Shown here: positions 33,868 through 44,261 of the stretch, one piece after another
Layout of the letters: every line of letters starts with the position of its first letter
Numbering within the stretch: position 1 is the first letter of the stretch
Source: Pyropia yezoensis
Taxonomy: Eukaryota > Rhodophyta > Bangiophyceae > Bangiales > Bangiaceae
Direction: 5' to 3'
Assembly: GCA_009829735.1 (NCBI GenBank)
Contig: CM020618.1
Coordinates: 31,224,894 to 31,288,893, forward strand
Length of the DNA: 64,000 bases
Program-made: the position numbers and the translations under genes
Notes under the pieces: generated by a model
The model's input: the letters and a program-made list of their open reading frames with translations, nothing else
What the model was told of the DNA's origin: nothing
Databases searched by the model: none

Positions 33868-36800
33868 ATGGCGCATAACCAGAGCACCGGCTTTTCGTCC
33901 GGCACTATAGGCGTGGACTCGTTGTCAGAGTACGCGACGGCGCAGCTGGACCTCACCAACCCCGCCGTCCTGTCGTGGGACAACACCCCCGATTCATTGC
34001 TCGGCAAGGGCACCTTTGGGGAGGTATACCGATGCCAGCTGATTGGCACCGACGCGGCGGTCAAGATTGTCAAGGAGGTACCCCGACGGTATGGGGAGGC
34101 CCAGACGAGTACTCAGGCGGCCAAGGCCAAGATGCAGCTGGAGCGGGAGGTCCGTCGGCTGTCACAGTTCCGCTTTCCCCACATCACCCAATATTTGGGC
34201 GCCGCGTACGATGAGCGCCGCGGTTGTACCCTGCTGGTTACAGAGCTGATGGCGGGAGGTAGCCTGCAGAGTTCCTTGGCGAGGGCTCGCAGCGCCAACG
34301 CTCCGCTTGCTCCCAAGACGTTCTTCCAAATCGCCATCCATATTGCCTCTGGTCTTCGGTACCTGCACCTGCTCAACATCTCGCATGGGGATATCAAGCC
34401 CGCCAATATCCTCCTCACCGACCCCGTCACCATCCAGACTGGGCGGAAGGAGGAAGGGCGCGCGGTCTTGGCCCGAAACGCCAAGGTGAAGCTGGCTGAC
34501 TTTGGCATGAGCCTCTCCCTCCACGCCGAGCCCAGCGGTCCCATCAACGCTACCATGGACGGGCCTGTGGAGCGGGGCATTCAGGGCACCCTCGCTTACC
34601 TTGCCCCCGAGGGCTTTGCGGGCGGCAAGCCGGCCAGCAGCGCCGCCGCCAAGGCTCTGGACATTTACGCCATGGGCATTGTCCTGTACGACCTGCTCAG
34701 TGGCTGTGAGCCGTGGGCGGGATACACCTCTCACGCCCTTCTTGGTGCCATGAACAGGAAGGACGAGGTGACGCGTCCGAAGTGGCCAAACCGGGCCAGT
34801 ATGCGCGCCGCGTCAATGGCGTCGGCGGCGTCTCGTTCGAATCCACCGGCGTTGTCGGTCGGAGACAGCACGAGTGACCCCTGGATGCAGTCGGTCGACT
34901 CTACCTACTCTGAGGACACTGGTACGGAAGGTCGTACCGAGTACCACCGCTGCCTCCTCAGCTTTGAGCTCGTCAACGCTGTGGAGATGACCGAGCGCTG
35001 CTGGGCTCAGAACCCCGATGACCGCCCAACGGCGAACGAGCTGGTCGACTTCTTTTCCAGGCAAGACAAGGAGTTTGACGATCTGGACTTTGAGTTTGGC
35101 GGCGGTGGAGGGGCGGGTCCCTTTGTTCGAGTAGACACGCAGCGGGAAAAGGAGAATCCTACTCTTCCGGCGAGGTTTGGTGGAGCGGGTTCGCGGCTGG
35201 CGGGCGTCGGCGGCGGGCGGCCCGCACCCCCACGGCTCCAGGTGAACGTGGATACCGGCGGACCCGCGACGATGACGGCGACGGGGACGGCTGCAGGCGG
35301 CGCCACGTACTACCGCCAGTTCTTCGAGTCCGCCCAGCCGCCGACAGTGGACCAGGTCAACGCCGGCATGAGCCGCATGAATGTCGCACCCAACGCTGGC
35401 GTTGCAGGCATGGCTCCTGCGGGGGGCATGCAGTCGGTACCTGGTGCGGGCGTGCAGGGCGGGGTGCATCCGGGATGGCCCTCGTCAACAGGCGGTGCCC
35501 ATCGGCAGGGCACCCATGTTCAGGTTGGCCACCCTGCAGCGGGCCCAGGTGGTGGCTATGTGCATCCGCCCATGGGAGGCCCCCCCGGTGCATACGTCCA
35601 CCACGGTGGTCCGTATGGACCTGGCCAGCCACCCGGGGTGTCACACCACCCGGTGCCTTCTCACGCTGGCGTCCACACTGGGGCATATGGCGGTCCACAC
35701 CCCGTGTACAATTCTTTCACACAGCCGCCGCAACCTCCACCGGGAACAAGTCTTCCCGACGGTCTGGCCGCCTCTGCGTCGGGCGGTGCTTTTCCCTTTC
35801 ACAGCAGCGGCCCCGGCGGACGGTCACTGGTGCCGAACATGCGCGTGCCCCCCGCCTGGCAAACGCCCGCGACGTCTTCAAGCGCGGACGACTCGAGCGA
35901 TATGACAAACCGTTGCCGTCGCCTCGCGCGTGCCATCTACCAGCCCGACCCTGTTCACGCGCACGACGCGATTGCGGGCCTCGCCGACGTGACCGAGGAC
36001 AAGGAGCAGGCACTGTGGCTGGTCTCTTCCGCGCCAGCGGTCGTCAAGCGCCTGTGCTGGGCGTTGAACTGGGACCTGCGTGCCGAAACGCGCTCCCCGG
36101 CGCTCGCGCATGATGTGTGTGCTGTGTTGAGCAACATGGCCGGCGTGTGCGCCATGCAGCCAGCCACGTCCAAGCTCGCATCGGTGTTGACCACGCCCGA
36201 GCACGCGTCCGCGATTGTGGGCGCCTGCGTGAACGCGTTATCCACCTACTCGGGTGTCAGCAGCAGCGGGCCGCCAAACTCCGCGGTGAGCCGCCTGGAA
36301 GCGGGCAATGAGCGGGTGTGCGCGGCGGCAGCGGACGCCCTCGGTTCTGCGTTTCAACGGCGGGACGTGAGCATGGAGGCCCACCCCGGGGACTCGCGGG
36401 TGGGGGAAATATCTAGAGTGCTCCGGGACGTTCTCACGCTGGCCGTCACCCGGCGAGACCCAGACTTAACCCGTGCGGCTGTCGGCGCGACGTGTTCGTT
36501 CGTGCGGCTGTTCGAGCCCGCTGCGCGGGAAGTGGCGCTGGTCGGGCCCAACGAGCGGACGGCGCTGGCGGTGGCTTTCACGGCCGTTACGGAACTGGGC
36601 GGCGAGCCTGGCGGCAGCTCTGGGAGTGCCTCTGGCGGTGGAGGTGGCGGCTCGCCGTCGTCACCCACCGCGCGGGTGGACCTAGAGGGCTTTGGACTGC
36701 TCGCGTCGGTGGCCTTCTTCCCCGTCCTCCGCCCTGGAGTGCTGTTTGCTGGCGGTACTGCTATGCTTCGGACGCTCCTTGGCCGCCACCGTGGGTCCCC

Positions 36801-37467
36801 TACGTGGCGGTCGGCCATCGTCACCGCTCTCTCCACCCTCCTTGGTGGGTGGGGGCAGATCCAGCTCCGCGAACCGGTGCGGCAGCGAGCGCTGACCCGA
36901 TTTGCTGCCGACGGGGGGTGTGAGGTCGCCGTCCTCGCCGTACGGCTGTGCGTGGACGCGAAGGAGGGCGGTGGTGGGGGTGCGGACGGGAACGGGCCGT
37001 ATGGACTCGCCACCGGCTCGCGGGGGAGTTCTCTTTCCGCGTCAGGCAGTGGCGGCGGGGGCGGCGGCTCCGCCGCACCCGCCGGCGGCGCTGTTGCCGC
37101 TGCTGCCCAGCGCCCCGTGCTGGTGCGACGGCTGGAGCTCCTCTCTCTCCAGGTACTCCGCATGCTCTACCGGCGGGACCCGGGGCTGCTGCAGATGCGG
37201 GTTCTGGAAGCGGGCGGCGGGGAGGCGGTGCTGCTGCTTTTGCGGTCCCGGGGGGGCGGGCTGGTGCCCGAGGCGGCGCTGGAGGGGGTGCTCATCCTCA
37301 AGGAACTGACCGGTTTTGGCTGGCGCGGCGACGGCGCCGCCCCTGTGCTGCGCGAGCTGGCCGTCGCGTACGGGTCGGCGGGGGGGGTGGGCGACACGTG
37401 TGCCGAGGCGCTCAAGGTCGTTGCCGCCGCGGGGCGGCGTCTGTCGGACAGCCACGCGAGCAAGTGA
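33868..37467 (+). CDS. Protein kinase with C-terminal ARM-like region
   Basis: 1,199 residues, single exon. The kinase domain spans about residues 40-400: glycine loop GKGTFGEV (45), ATP-binding Lys in AAVKIVKE (64), catalytic loop HGDIKPANIL (about 173; HRD has become HGD), DFG (about 211) and LAPEG (about 246). It ends with the RPTANELVDFF segment. The loop and HGD variant suggest a tyrosine-kinase-like (TKL) Ser/Thr kinase. A Gly/Pro/His-rich disordered linker covers about 410-670. The rest (about 675-1190) is a series of helix pairs such as ALAHDVCAVLSNMAGVCA and LLSLQVLRMLYRRDPGLL, resembling armadillo repeats and likely binding partners. The ATG at 33868 has a good context (GCCATGGCG). 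Substrate and pathway cannot be told. Confidence 0.85.
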   Translation: MAHNQSTGFSSGTIGVDSLSEYATAQLDLTNPAVLSWDNTPDSLLGKGTFGEVYRCQLIGTDAAVKIVKEVPRRYGEAQTSTQAAKAKMQLEREVRRLSQFRFPHITQYLGAAYDERRGCTLLVTELMAGGSLQSSLARARSANAPLAPKTFFQIAIHIASGLRYLHLLNISHGDIKPANILLTDPVTIQTGRKEEGRAVLARNAKVKLADFGMSLSLHAEPSGPINATMDGPVERGIQGTLAYLAPEGFAGGKPASSAAAKALDIYAMGIVLYDLLSGCEPWAGYTSHALLGAMNRKDEVTRPKWPNRASMRAASMASAASRSNPPALSVGDSTSDPWMQSVDSTYSEDTGTEGRTEYHRCLLSFELVNAVEMTERCWAQNPDDRPTANELVDFFSRQDKEFDDLDFEFGGGGGAGPFVRVDTQREKENPTLPARFGGAGSRLAGVGGGRPAPPRLQVNVDTGGPATMTATGTAAGGATYYRQFFESAQPPTVDQVNAGMSRMNVAPNAGVAGMAPAGGMQSVPGAGVQGGVHPGWPSSTGGAHRQGTHVQVGHPAAGPGGGYVHPPMGGPPGAYVHHGGPYGPGQPPGVSHHPVPSHAGVHTGAYGGPHPVYNSFTQPPQPPPGTSLPDGLAASASGGAFPFHSSGPGGRSLVPNMRVPPAWQTPATSSSADDSSDMTNRCRRLARAIYQPDPVHAHDAIAGLADVTEDKEQALWLVSSAPAVVKRLCWALNWDLRAETRSPALAHDVCAVLSNMAGVCAMQPATSKLASVLTTPEHASAIVGACVNALSTYSGVSSSGPPNSAVSRLEAGNERVCAAAADALGSAFQRRDVSMEAHPGDSRVGEISRVLRDVLTLAVTRRDPDLTRAAVGATCSFVRLFEPAAREVALVGPNERTALAVAFTAVTELGGEPGGSSGSASGGGGGGSPSSPTARVDLEGFGLLASVAFFPVLRPGVLFAGGTAMLRTLLGRHRGSPTWRSAIVTALSTLLGGWGQIQLREPVRQRALTRFAADGGCEVAVLAVRLCVDAKEGGGGGADGNGPYGLATGSRGSSLSASGSGGGGGGSAAPAGGAVAAAAQRPVLVRRLELLSLQVLRMLYRRDPGLLQMRVLEAGGGEAVLLLLRSRGGGLVPEAALEGVLILKELTGFGWRGDGAAPVLRELAVAYGSAGGVGDTCAEALKVVAAAGRRLSDSHASK

Positions 37468-39402
37468 AAATTGTAGCCAGGGTGGCGCCGGGTCCCCCGT
37501 CGGGCGGGTGCCGCCGCCCGCTGTGGCTCTGTGGGTTTTCGGTGGGACGCCATGGCCGGGTGGGGAGGCTGGTGCGCAGGGCGAGCCGCCCTCGGCCGGT
37601 GCGCGCCGAATGGGGCACGTGCGTATTGGGAGAAGGGGCCGAGGGGGCGGTGGAAGGGGGGATGGAGAGCGTGGCCGCCCCCTGCGCGCGCCTGTGCCGG
37701 CCTGCTTGCGCTTTCCGCGGCGGGGTCGTCCCCGTCGCCCTTCCTCCGGCCGACTCGCCGGCGTTACCAAAGACGCGTTGCACCCCCCCCCCATCACGAG
37801 GCGGGGGCTCGCTGGTGCGCGCGCGCACGGGCCCGAATGGCCAGGTACGGTGCGGGCCGCCCCGCCCGCGCGGCGTCTGTGCGGTTGGCGTGACCCGGCC
37901 GCAGCGTCGGGCGCACCCGCTCGCGGTGGGCGGCCAATGCCAGCAGGCGAGGCGGTGGCGGCTGGCCGTGGCGGTTGGCATCGGCTGGCGGTGGCGGCGA
38001 GGAGGCCGGGCGTCGGGCAACCGCCGCGGCGGCTCCCCCCCCCCGCGATGCACAACGTCGGCCAACCTCCCTTCGGGGGGGGGGGCGGGGGGCACCACTG
38101 CGGCGCCATGTCCGCGACCCGCCACGGGGGCGCGCCACACCCGCGACCGCCCACGCAGACAGTGCCGGGGGGTGAGAGGGGATGGTCAAGAGCTTCCGCC
38201 CCCCCTGCGTCCCCCCCCCTTCCCCCGCATCTACAGCAGCCCACGCGCGGTGTCGCGTGGCCGTTTCCCCCCCCCCAGCCATGCCGCGGCCGGTCGGGTG
38301 TACTCGCTGCCGCGCATTGCGCGACGGGGGAGATGCGCCCTCCGCGGCGACGTCGACCGTGGTGTTTTTGGCCGGCGCCAGCACTGGCCCCTCCAAAAGG
38401 GAGACGGCGCTCTGGACGAGGAGAGGAAAGATGTCGGATAGAAGCAAAAAAAAATCAGACTAGAATTTAACGCGAGGTCTGTGCGAAGGCAACGGTGGAG
38501 GCGGGAGGACCTCCAACACGCAGTGCTCGTGTAGCGCACACCCCCGGCGGCGGCGGTGGGCACCCTTCCCAGACGCTCCACCGCCACGCCTGCCAGGCCG
38601 TGCACGAACGCGGCGACCCCCCCTTGGATAACGTCCCCCCACAGCCACCGCCAGTCGTCCACAGCGGCCACAAAGCACAGCGCCGACGCCGCGTCTCCAG
38701 CGTCGGCGTTCAGGGCGGCCAGGCGGGAGGAGAGGGAGGTCGGGCCTGTGAGAGAGTGGACAAGAGCACGTGCGTGCACGTGCGGGAAGGAATGGTGGCT
38801 GAAGGGGCAAGCCTGCCCCGTTCGCCGCCCAAGAGCGGTTGCCCGTCCTATTTCGCCTCTGTGCAGCCCGCCCCATGCAAGACCAACCGCCGGAGCGAGC
38901 TCTTTGGGCCGCCGCCGTCGCCGTCGACGCACCCACCCCCCCATCGCCCTCCCAAACCCCACGCCTGTACAACGCAGCAGCGCAGGGGGAGACGAAGGGG
39001 GGGGATATCAGCGTCCCGCACGCCCGCCGCCGCGTCACACACAGCGACACCGTCGCTACGGCCATAGGACCACCACTACCGCCGTGGCACACACCGCCGC
39101 TGCCGCAGGGGGTCCCCAGCGGTGACAGCACCGACGAACCCCCATACGGGGCAGCGCACGGGGAAGGCGCCCGTGACGGGCGTGCCGTCCGCCGACACGA
39201 AAGCGGCCGGTCGCCCAGCAGACGCGCGGCACAGCCAACGGGGGGGTAGCGGCAGCGGCGGAGTCGCGCGGCGGCGGCGTCGCGCGGTGGTGGCGGCAGC
39301 GACTATGACCGGCTGAAGGCGGTTGCCCGCCGCAAGGAGCGGCCACCCCCCGGCCCACGCCCGCCACGAGCGGAACACAAAGAGCACCCGCCTCGGACGA
39401 CC
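37468..39402. other. Intergenic, 1.9 kb, with a possible minus-strand exon
   Basis: GC-rich. A minus-strand stretch from an acceptor-like CTCTCTCACAG near 38745 down to about 38470 reads LSSRLAALNADAGDAASALC, then FVAAVDDWRWLWGDVIQG, and looks protein-like. No family, start or partner exon was recognised, so no gene is called. Confidence 0.3.
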
Positions 39403-41430
39403 TTACGCCCCTCCTGGCGCCCCCGCCGCCGTCACCGCCGCCGCTGCAGCCACAGCCGCCCGTTTGGCCGCCCGTTTGGCTTCCCGCTTGGCCTCCCGCT
39501 TGGCCTCCTTTTTGGCTTCCTTGCGTGCGCGCTTGCGTGCCGCCCGCCCAGCGTCGTCGGCAGCGTCGGCATCGCCGTCATCGCCGCCGTCGCTGTCGTT
39601 GCTCTGGTCGGCATCAGGCAGCCCCGCCGCTGCTGCTGCGCGTTTTCGGTTGGCCACCGCGATGCGGCGGGAGAGGTCCGCATCCGCCGCCGCAGCTGCC
39701 GCGGCGCCCGCGGCCCCAAGGCACACGGAGCGTCGGATGGACTGCCCGCAGCAAGCATACGTCCAAGTGTGGGTGGCCGCAATATAGCCACTGCCCCACA
39801 CAGACGTGTGGTTGCCTTCGAGGACGTCGTCGCCATAGATGGAGGAGGGAATCCCGCGCGCGTCGAGCGGCCGGGACGAGGAGGGGGGCGCCGGTAGAGG
39901 AACATCATCAACTTCCAAACCTGCAGCCGCTTCGTCCACCACCAATGCGCCCGCCCTTTCGCCTGGTGCGCCGTCCCCGCCGAGTGGATCCACCCCCGCG
40001 TCACCGCCAAGCAGGGCAGCCGATGCGGTGCCAGTGACAGCGGGCACAGCAACCTCGTCCGAAGCATCCACCCCAGCGGCTGGTGCCCCGGGATCGGCTG
40101 CCGCACCCCCAAGGGACATGGCTACAGTTGCCTCAGTCTGAACCCCGTATCGGGCCGCAATCACCGCCTGCTTCTTCTCGTGCAGTGCCGCGGAGGCGGC
40201 TTCATAGTCACGGTACGCTCGCTCAGCCAGGCTGGGGTCAGCCTGCAAGTGGGGCAGGTCCCGCCCCGCAGCCGACGCCTTAAGCGCGTGGAGCTCAAGC
40301 CCCCCCAGCCGCTGCACGTCGCCCGAGAAACGCACAAAGTTGTCGCCTGCAAAGTCCTTGTCCAACGCTGACACGTCCGGCGTTGGGTCGGCACGCATGG
40401 CGCGGGTCTTGGGGTCATAGTAGGCCGAGTTGACATCCAGGTTCCGCAGGTACTTGGCCGTGTCCTCCCGGATCCGCAGATTGCGGATGGTTGCCCTCGT
40501 GCCGCCACTGTCCTTTGTTTGCATGATTACTTCACCAGCGTCAGACTGGCGGAAACCCTTGTCGGCATTCGCTGCCTCCTCCTCCCCCCCGTCCTCATCG
40601 CTACCGTCGCTGCCGCCGCGGTGGCAACGACGGGTTAGAGCGGGCAAGCGTGCCAAGTCGTCGTCTGAGTCTGAGTCTGAGCCGGCCCCACCGCCGCCCG
40701 CGGCAGCCGCGTCCTTCTCACCAGCGGCAGCCGCGTCACCGCCCGCAGCTGCAGCGGCGGCTTTGGCGGCAGCTGCCGCCGCCGCTGCTTCCATTCGTAG
40801 CCGCCGGCGCTCAGCGTCAATCTTGGCGTGCCGCTCAATAACCCGGTTGTACTCGGTGGGGTCATAGCCGTTCCACCGGTCACGCTTGGCCTCAAAGCCC
40901 AGTTTGGCCGTCACCAGAACGTCGTCTCGTGGCACAGGCACCGCCACACCCGTACCTGCGCCGCCGCCGCGACCCGATGCAGATGGCCCCGCGGGCGGCA
41001 GCGCGTCCAGCCGGCGGGCGCGGGGCCGCTCCAGACATTCCCGCCGTTTGTGCGTCAGGGAGCCGCAGTTCTCACAAGCCCCCTTGCGGAGGGCTCCCTC
41101 CGGTCGCCGGCTCGGGCCCGCAGGGACTGCTGCTGAGCCCGCCGCCGCTGCAGCCGCTGCAGAGGCCGGTGCCGCGACTCCCCGCACGTGCCATGTATCA
41201 AGGGAAGATACGGGCGCCGGACCACGCGTGTCACGCTGGTGCTTGAGCGAAACCCCCGCCCCCGGACGCGTTACGTACCAGGGCGCGTCAGCAATGTACT
41301 GGGGGATGTGGGGGTTAATGTCCTTGCCATCCTCGTCCAAGGCGGGCGCCGCCCGGCCAGCCTTACGGGCCTCTTCAAGTTCTTTTTGGCGCTTGTACTC
41401 CTCGCGGGAGCGGAAGGTGGTGGTCGCCAT
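39403..41430 (-). CDS. SLU7: Pre-mRNA splicing factor SLU7
   Basis: Second-step spliceosome factor that helps select the 3' splice site. 675 residues, single exon. The N-terminus TFRSREEYKRQKELEEARKA and the block YIADAPWYVT are typical. The CCHC zinc knuckle CENCGSLTHKRREC lies near residue 119, followed by CLERPR. Later conserved blocks include LGFEAKRDRWNGYDPTEY, IRNLRIREDTAKYLRNLD, NSAYYDPKTRAMR and YGDDVLEGNHTSVWGSGY. The C-terminal end is Lys/Arg/Ala-rich (repeated KREAK), probably a nuclear localisation or RNA-binding tail. Acidic and Ala-rich inserts sit between blocks. The ATG at 41430 (MATTTFRSREEY) fits the family start. Confidence 0.95.
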   Translation of the reverse strand: MATTTFRSREEYKRQKELEEARKAGRAAPALDEDGKDINPHIPQYIADAPWYVTRPGAGVSLKHQRDTRGPAPVSSLDTWHVRGVAAPASAAAAAAAGSAAVPAGPSRRPEGALRKGACENCGSLTHKRRECLERPRARRLDALPPAGPSASGRGGGAGTGVAVPVPRDDVLVTAKLGFEAKRDRWNGYDPTEYNRVIERHAKIDAERRRLRMEAAAAAAAAKAAAAAAGGDAAAAGEKDAAAAGGGGAGSDSDSDDDLARLPALTRRCHRGGSDGSDEDGGEEEAANADKGFRQSDAGEVIMQTKDSGGTRATIRNLRIREDTAKYLRNLDVNSAYYDPKTRAMRADPTPDVSALDKDFAGDNFVRFSGDVQRLGGLELHALKASAAGRDLPHLQADPSLAERAYRDYEAASAALHEKKQAVIAARYGVQTEATVAMSLGGAAADPGAPAAGVDASDEVAVPAVTGTASAALLGGDAGVDPLGGDGAPGERAGALVVDEAAAGLEVDDVPLPAPPSSSRPLDARGIPSSIYGDDVLEGNHTSVWGSGYIAATHTWTYACCGQSIRRSVCLGAAGAAAAAAADADLSRRIAVANRKRAAAAAGLPDADQSNDSDGGDDGDADAADDAGRAARKRARKEAKKEAKREAKREAKRAAKRAAVAAAAAVTAAGAPGGA

Positions 41431-43955
41431 GGCGGCAGGGAGGAAGCGAGACAGGACAATGGGCGAGCAGGATCCTGTGAACAGCTCCTCGAAAAGGATG
41501 AAGGGACGCCGCAGCGCACACGACAGAGCAAACAACCCCCAACAGGCAGCCGAGAGAACAGCGCGAGTCCACACACAAAGATGGGGACAAGAGGGAGTGC
41601 CTCTGTTACATAAAAACGAGCACGCAGTAGCCCGAGAGACTGCACACCTCTCGGCCTCTCACGGACGTATGCGCAAGCGCACAGCGTTTGGCGAGGAGTG
41701 CTGTGGCCGAGCACAGTCCTACTTACCCTTGACACGACAGCATCTTGCCTGCGTACCAGTACGGCCCCACTTGCTTGTAATTCGTGACTAAGTGGTCTAG
41801 CTGCAAAAGTCATTGAAGTAGACGAAATGAGATTCAGAACAAGGGCCTCAAAAGCAAACAATTCATTGATTGAAGCCGAGTCTTTTCTTGATACGGGCGA
41901 AAGATAGTTTGTACGTACAGTATAGAGCAGTGGCTTAATTGAAACTGGGCAATGAAGGGGACTGGCGGGATGAGCGGTGGCCACGGCTCAACCGGGTCTA
42001 TCGCGCAGGTGGATGGGAGCGCGGGAGTGAGCACCATCCATCCTACTCAAGTCCCGTCTCCAGTAGTCGGTAACGAAAAGTAGAGAGGGGAAGAGACGCT
42101 GAGGCTTTAGTAACGTGAACATGTTTGTTCCTACAGTAAGATGTTCCTACAGTAAGAGCTTGAGAATGGCACCCCCAGGCTGCCGACTCACCGGAACGTC
42201 GGTCCTACGGAATGAAGCATACAAAGATACAGCTGACCACCGCGTGGGCGGTCCATTGTTCCCTCGGCCGTTCGGCGTTGGCGCTGCCTGCATTCGCGGC
42301 CAGGAGCCCCTTGACCGGACGTGTCCTTGGACGGGTGCGTGCGGCGCGGTCACGCAGGAGGCGCTCGATGGCGTCACCTGTGGTGGTAGCAACATAGAAT
42401 ATATTGGGCGTGTTGACCGTCGAGCGACTGAAGTTGCTCGTGCTCGATGGGTGGGTCCGGTGGGAACGGCGCGAGAAGAGAAGAGCGCTGCTGACCCACG
42501 TGGTCGGAGGTGGGCAGCTCGCGTCGGCGTACTTGTAGTCGTCACCATCCCGCGCCGCCAGGTTGTTGCCGCGGTCGCGGCGGCAGCGGCGGTGCGCCAG
42601 CGCCCCGCTGGGTGCCGCCGCGCGTCCGTGGCTTCTGCTGAGCGCGCGCCCGTTCCGCCCAGGTGGGACGCCGTCAGCTTGGCGTGTACGAGGCACAGAG
42701 GACGACGCGCTGCGCAAGCAGTCCGCGCCCCTTGCGCACGCCTCCATTTGCGCCCTCCGCCGCCGCGACGGTGGCGGCGACCTTGAATTGGAAGCACTGC
42801 AGCGCTCAGGAGTGGGAGCACCGCCGCGGCGACAGGAACAGGAAGAAGCCGCCCGTCGGAGCCTAGAAATCAGACAGAGGAGGGAGTTTCCGTCGCGGCC
42901 GTGGTGGCGCCGCCCACCGAGGGCAGCTGGATGCGAAGGCAAGAGTCCGCGCGGGCGTGGCGGGTGACCTAGACGCCCACCACCGCGTCGGCGGCCTGCA
43001 GTCGTATCTGGCAGCTGCCCTCCTGTGGGTCGCGCCACGCGCCGTTCGTTCAGCCGCAAAGAGCAAAGCCACTCACCGGAAAGACAGACATTCAAGCGAG
43101 AACCGCTCGCTGCCGCTGGCAGTGCTGACCGCGGCACCGAAGGCAGCTACCACGCGTGCACGGTCGGCGTCCGCATCTCCGCGATAAAAAACTACCCACA
43201 TGCCGGATGACAGGCCAGACAGCTGGGTGAGCAAGCCACCGCTGCAGCTGCTACAGCCCCAACCGCCACCGAGGAGCGGTAAATTTGATCCCCAGAGAAG
43301 GACATGCTCCGCACTCCCATTACTGCCCATCACTCGGTACCGAGAGAGTAGACATCCGCATTGGCATCAGAAACTCTGCATCGCGTCGTCATCTAGCTGA
43401 TGCTCGACGACAATCATCAGCCCGAACCTATCATTACCGCTCGTGATACGGTTCCCTCTTTCTGCCTCGGTTGCCAGCAGACCCACTTCCCACGAGAGGC
43501 TCGGTTATAGTGCGTCCCGTAAAAAGTAGACATGCACGTGTCGTGATCATGTCCAATATCGGCCACTGGACCAATCAAACCCACACTGCACGACCTGTGC
43601 ACGTCCACTTTTTACGGGACGCACAATAAGACAGCGAGATGGGCATGCCAATCGCAGACTCCCGACAGCCATGCGTGGACTTATGCGTGTCCTTTTTGGG
43701 ACTCGCGTGCCTGAGCGTCGGGCCTCACTATGAGATGACCAACCCAACTGTGAACAGGCCTATGATGACCGGGAGCTCCGACGAAGAAAGAGGCAGCGGA
43801 TTTCAAGTGTGTGACTTCGACGCGCCTCGTGGCAGAAAGACGAAGGGGAGCGCAAAAACAGCGGGGAAACGCGCTACTACTGCTGTAACGCACATCGTTC
43901 AGAACACTCAGAAACGTTTGATTAAATTAAAAAAAATTGAGCTACTTTGCATCTC
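41431..43955. other. Intergenic, 2.5 kb, with a MITE
   Basis: Upstream region of SLU7, then sequence of lower GC than the genes. A minus-strand open frame at 43137-42205 (310 codons) has a protein-like end (TPNIFYVATTTGDAIERLL) but no recognised family and is not called. GTTCCTACAGTAAGA is directly repeated at about 42125-42155. The MITE at 43508-43626 is described separately. Confidence 0.35.
43508..43626. mobile_element. 119-bp MITE with TA target sites
   Basis: Ends are inverted copies of GTGCGTCCCGTAAAAAGT, with one or two outer bases differing. A TA dinucleotide flanks both sides (43506-43507 and 43627-43628), as for Tc1/mariner-type MITEs. No coding capacity. Confidence 0.75.
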
Positions 43956-44049
43956 GGTCGAATGGTCTAGTGGTACGATTCTTCCTTTGGGTGGAAGAGG
44001 TCCCGGGTTCAAATGGCTTCCACGAAGCACGTGCCCCCCGGTTCGACCC
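43956..44049 (+). tRNA. tRNA-Pro(TGG): tRNA-Pro (TGG) with a 22-nt insertion in the T arm
   Basis: The acceptor stem GGTCGAA pairs with TTCGACC. The D arm is GTCTAGTGGTACGAT. The anticodon stem CTTCC/GGAAG encloses TTTGGGT, giving anticodon TGG. The T stem starts CCGGG and the seven-base loop TTCAAAT is complete. Before the pairing CCCGG (44037-44041) come about 22 extra bases, 44015-44036. Removing them gives a normal 72-nt tRNA-Pro, so this looks like an ectopic intron at the 3' edge of the T loop. The insert can itself form GCTTC-CAC-GAAGC. A TTTTT Pol III terminator lies at 44053-44057. Box A is intact; the insert falls just after the box B core GGTTCAAAT. Confidence 0.88.
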
Positions 44050-44261
44050 TTCTTTTTGACAATCATCGTTCTGCTGTAATTTCGTGGTACCGTATTGGCT
44101 ACACTGCTCCGTGACCCGCTCAAGCGGATCACACCTCCCGGGCTGTCACGACGGTCGAGGCGGCAGGCCATCCCCCCCACCCACTCCCACCTTCCCTCAG
44201 ACGCAGGGCCCCCCGCCGGCGCGACGCTCGCTCTCCCACCCCTCCCCACCGTACGGCGCCC

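Noticed and set aside
42205-43137. 310-codon minus-strand frame
   Set aside because: No recognisable domain, Arg/Ser/Pro-biased, and overlaps equally long plus-strand frames.
43956-44049. Reading the interrupted tRNA-Pro as a pseudogene
   Set aside because: Every helix, the anticodon and the terminator are intact and the insert is precisely placed; damage would be expected elsewhere too. Kept as a functional candidate.
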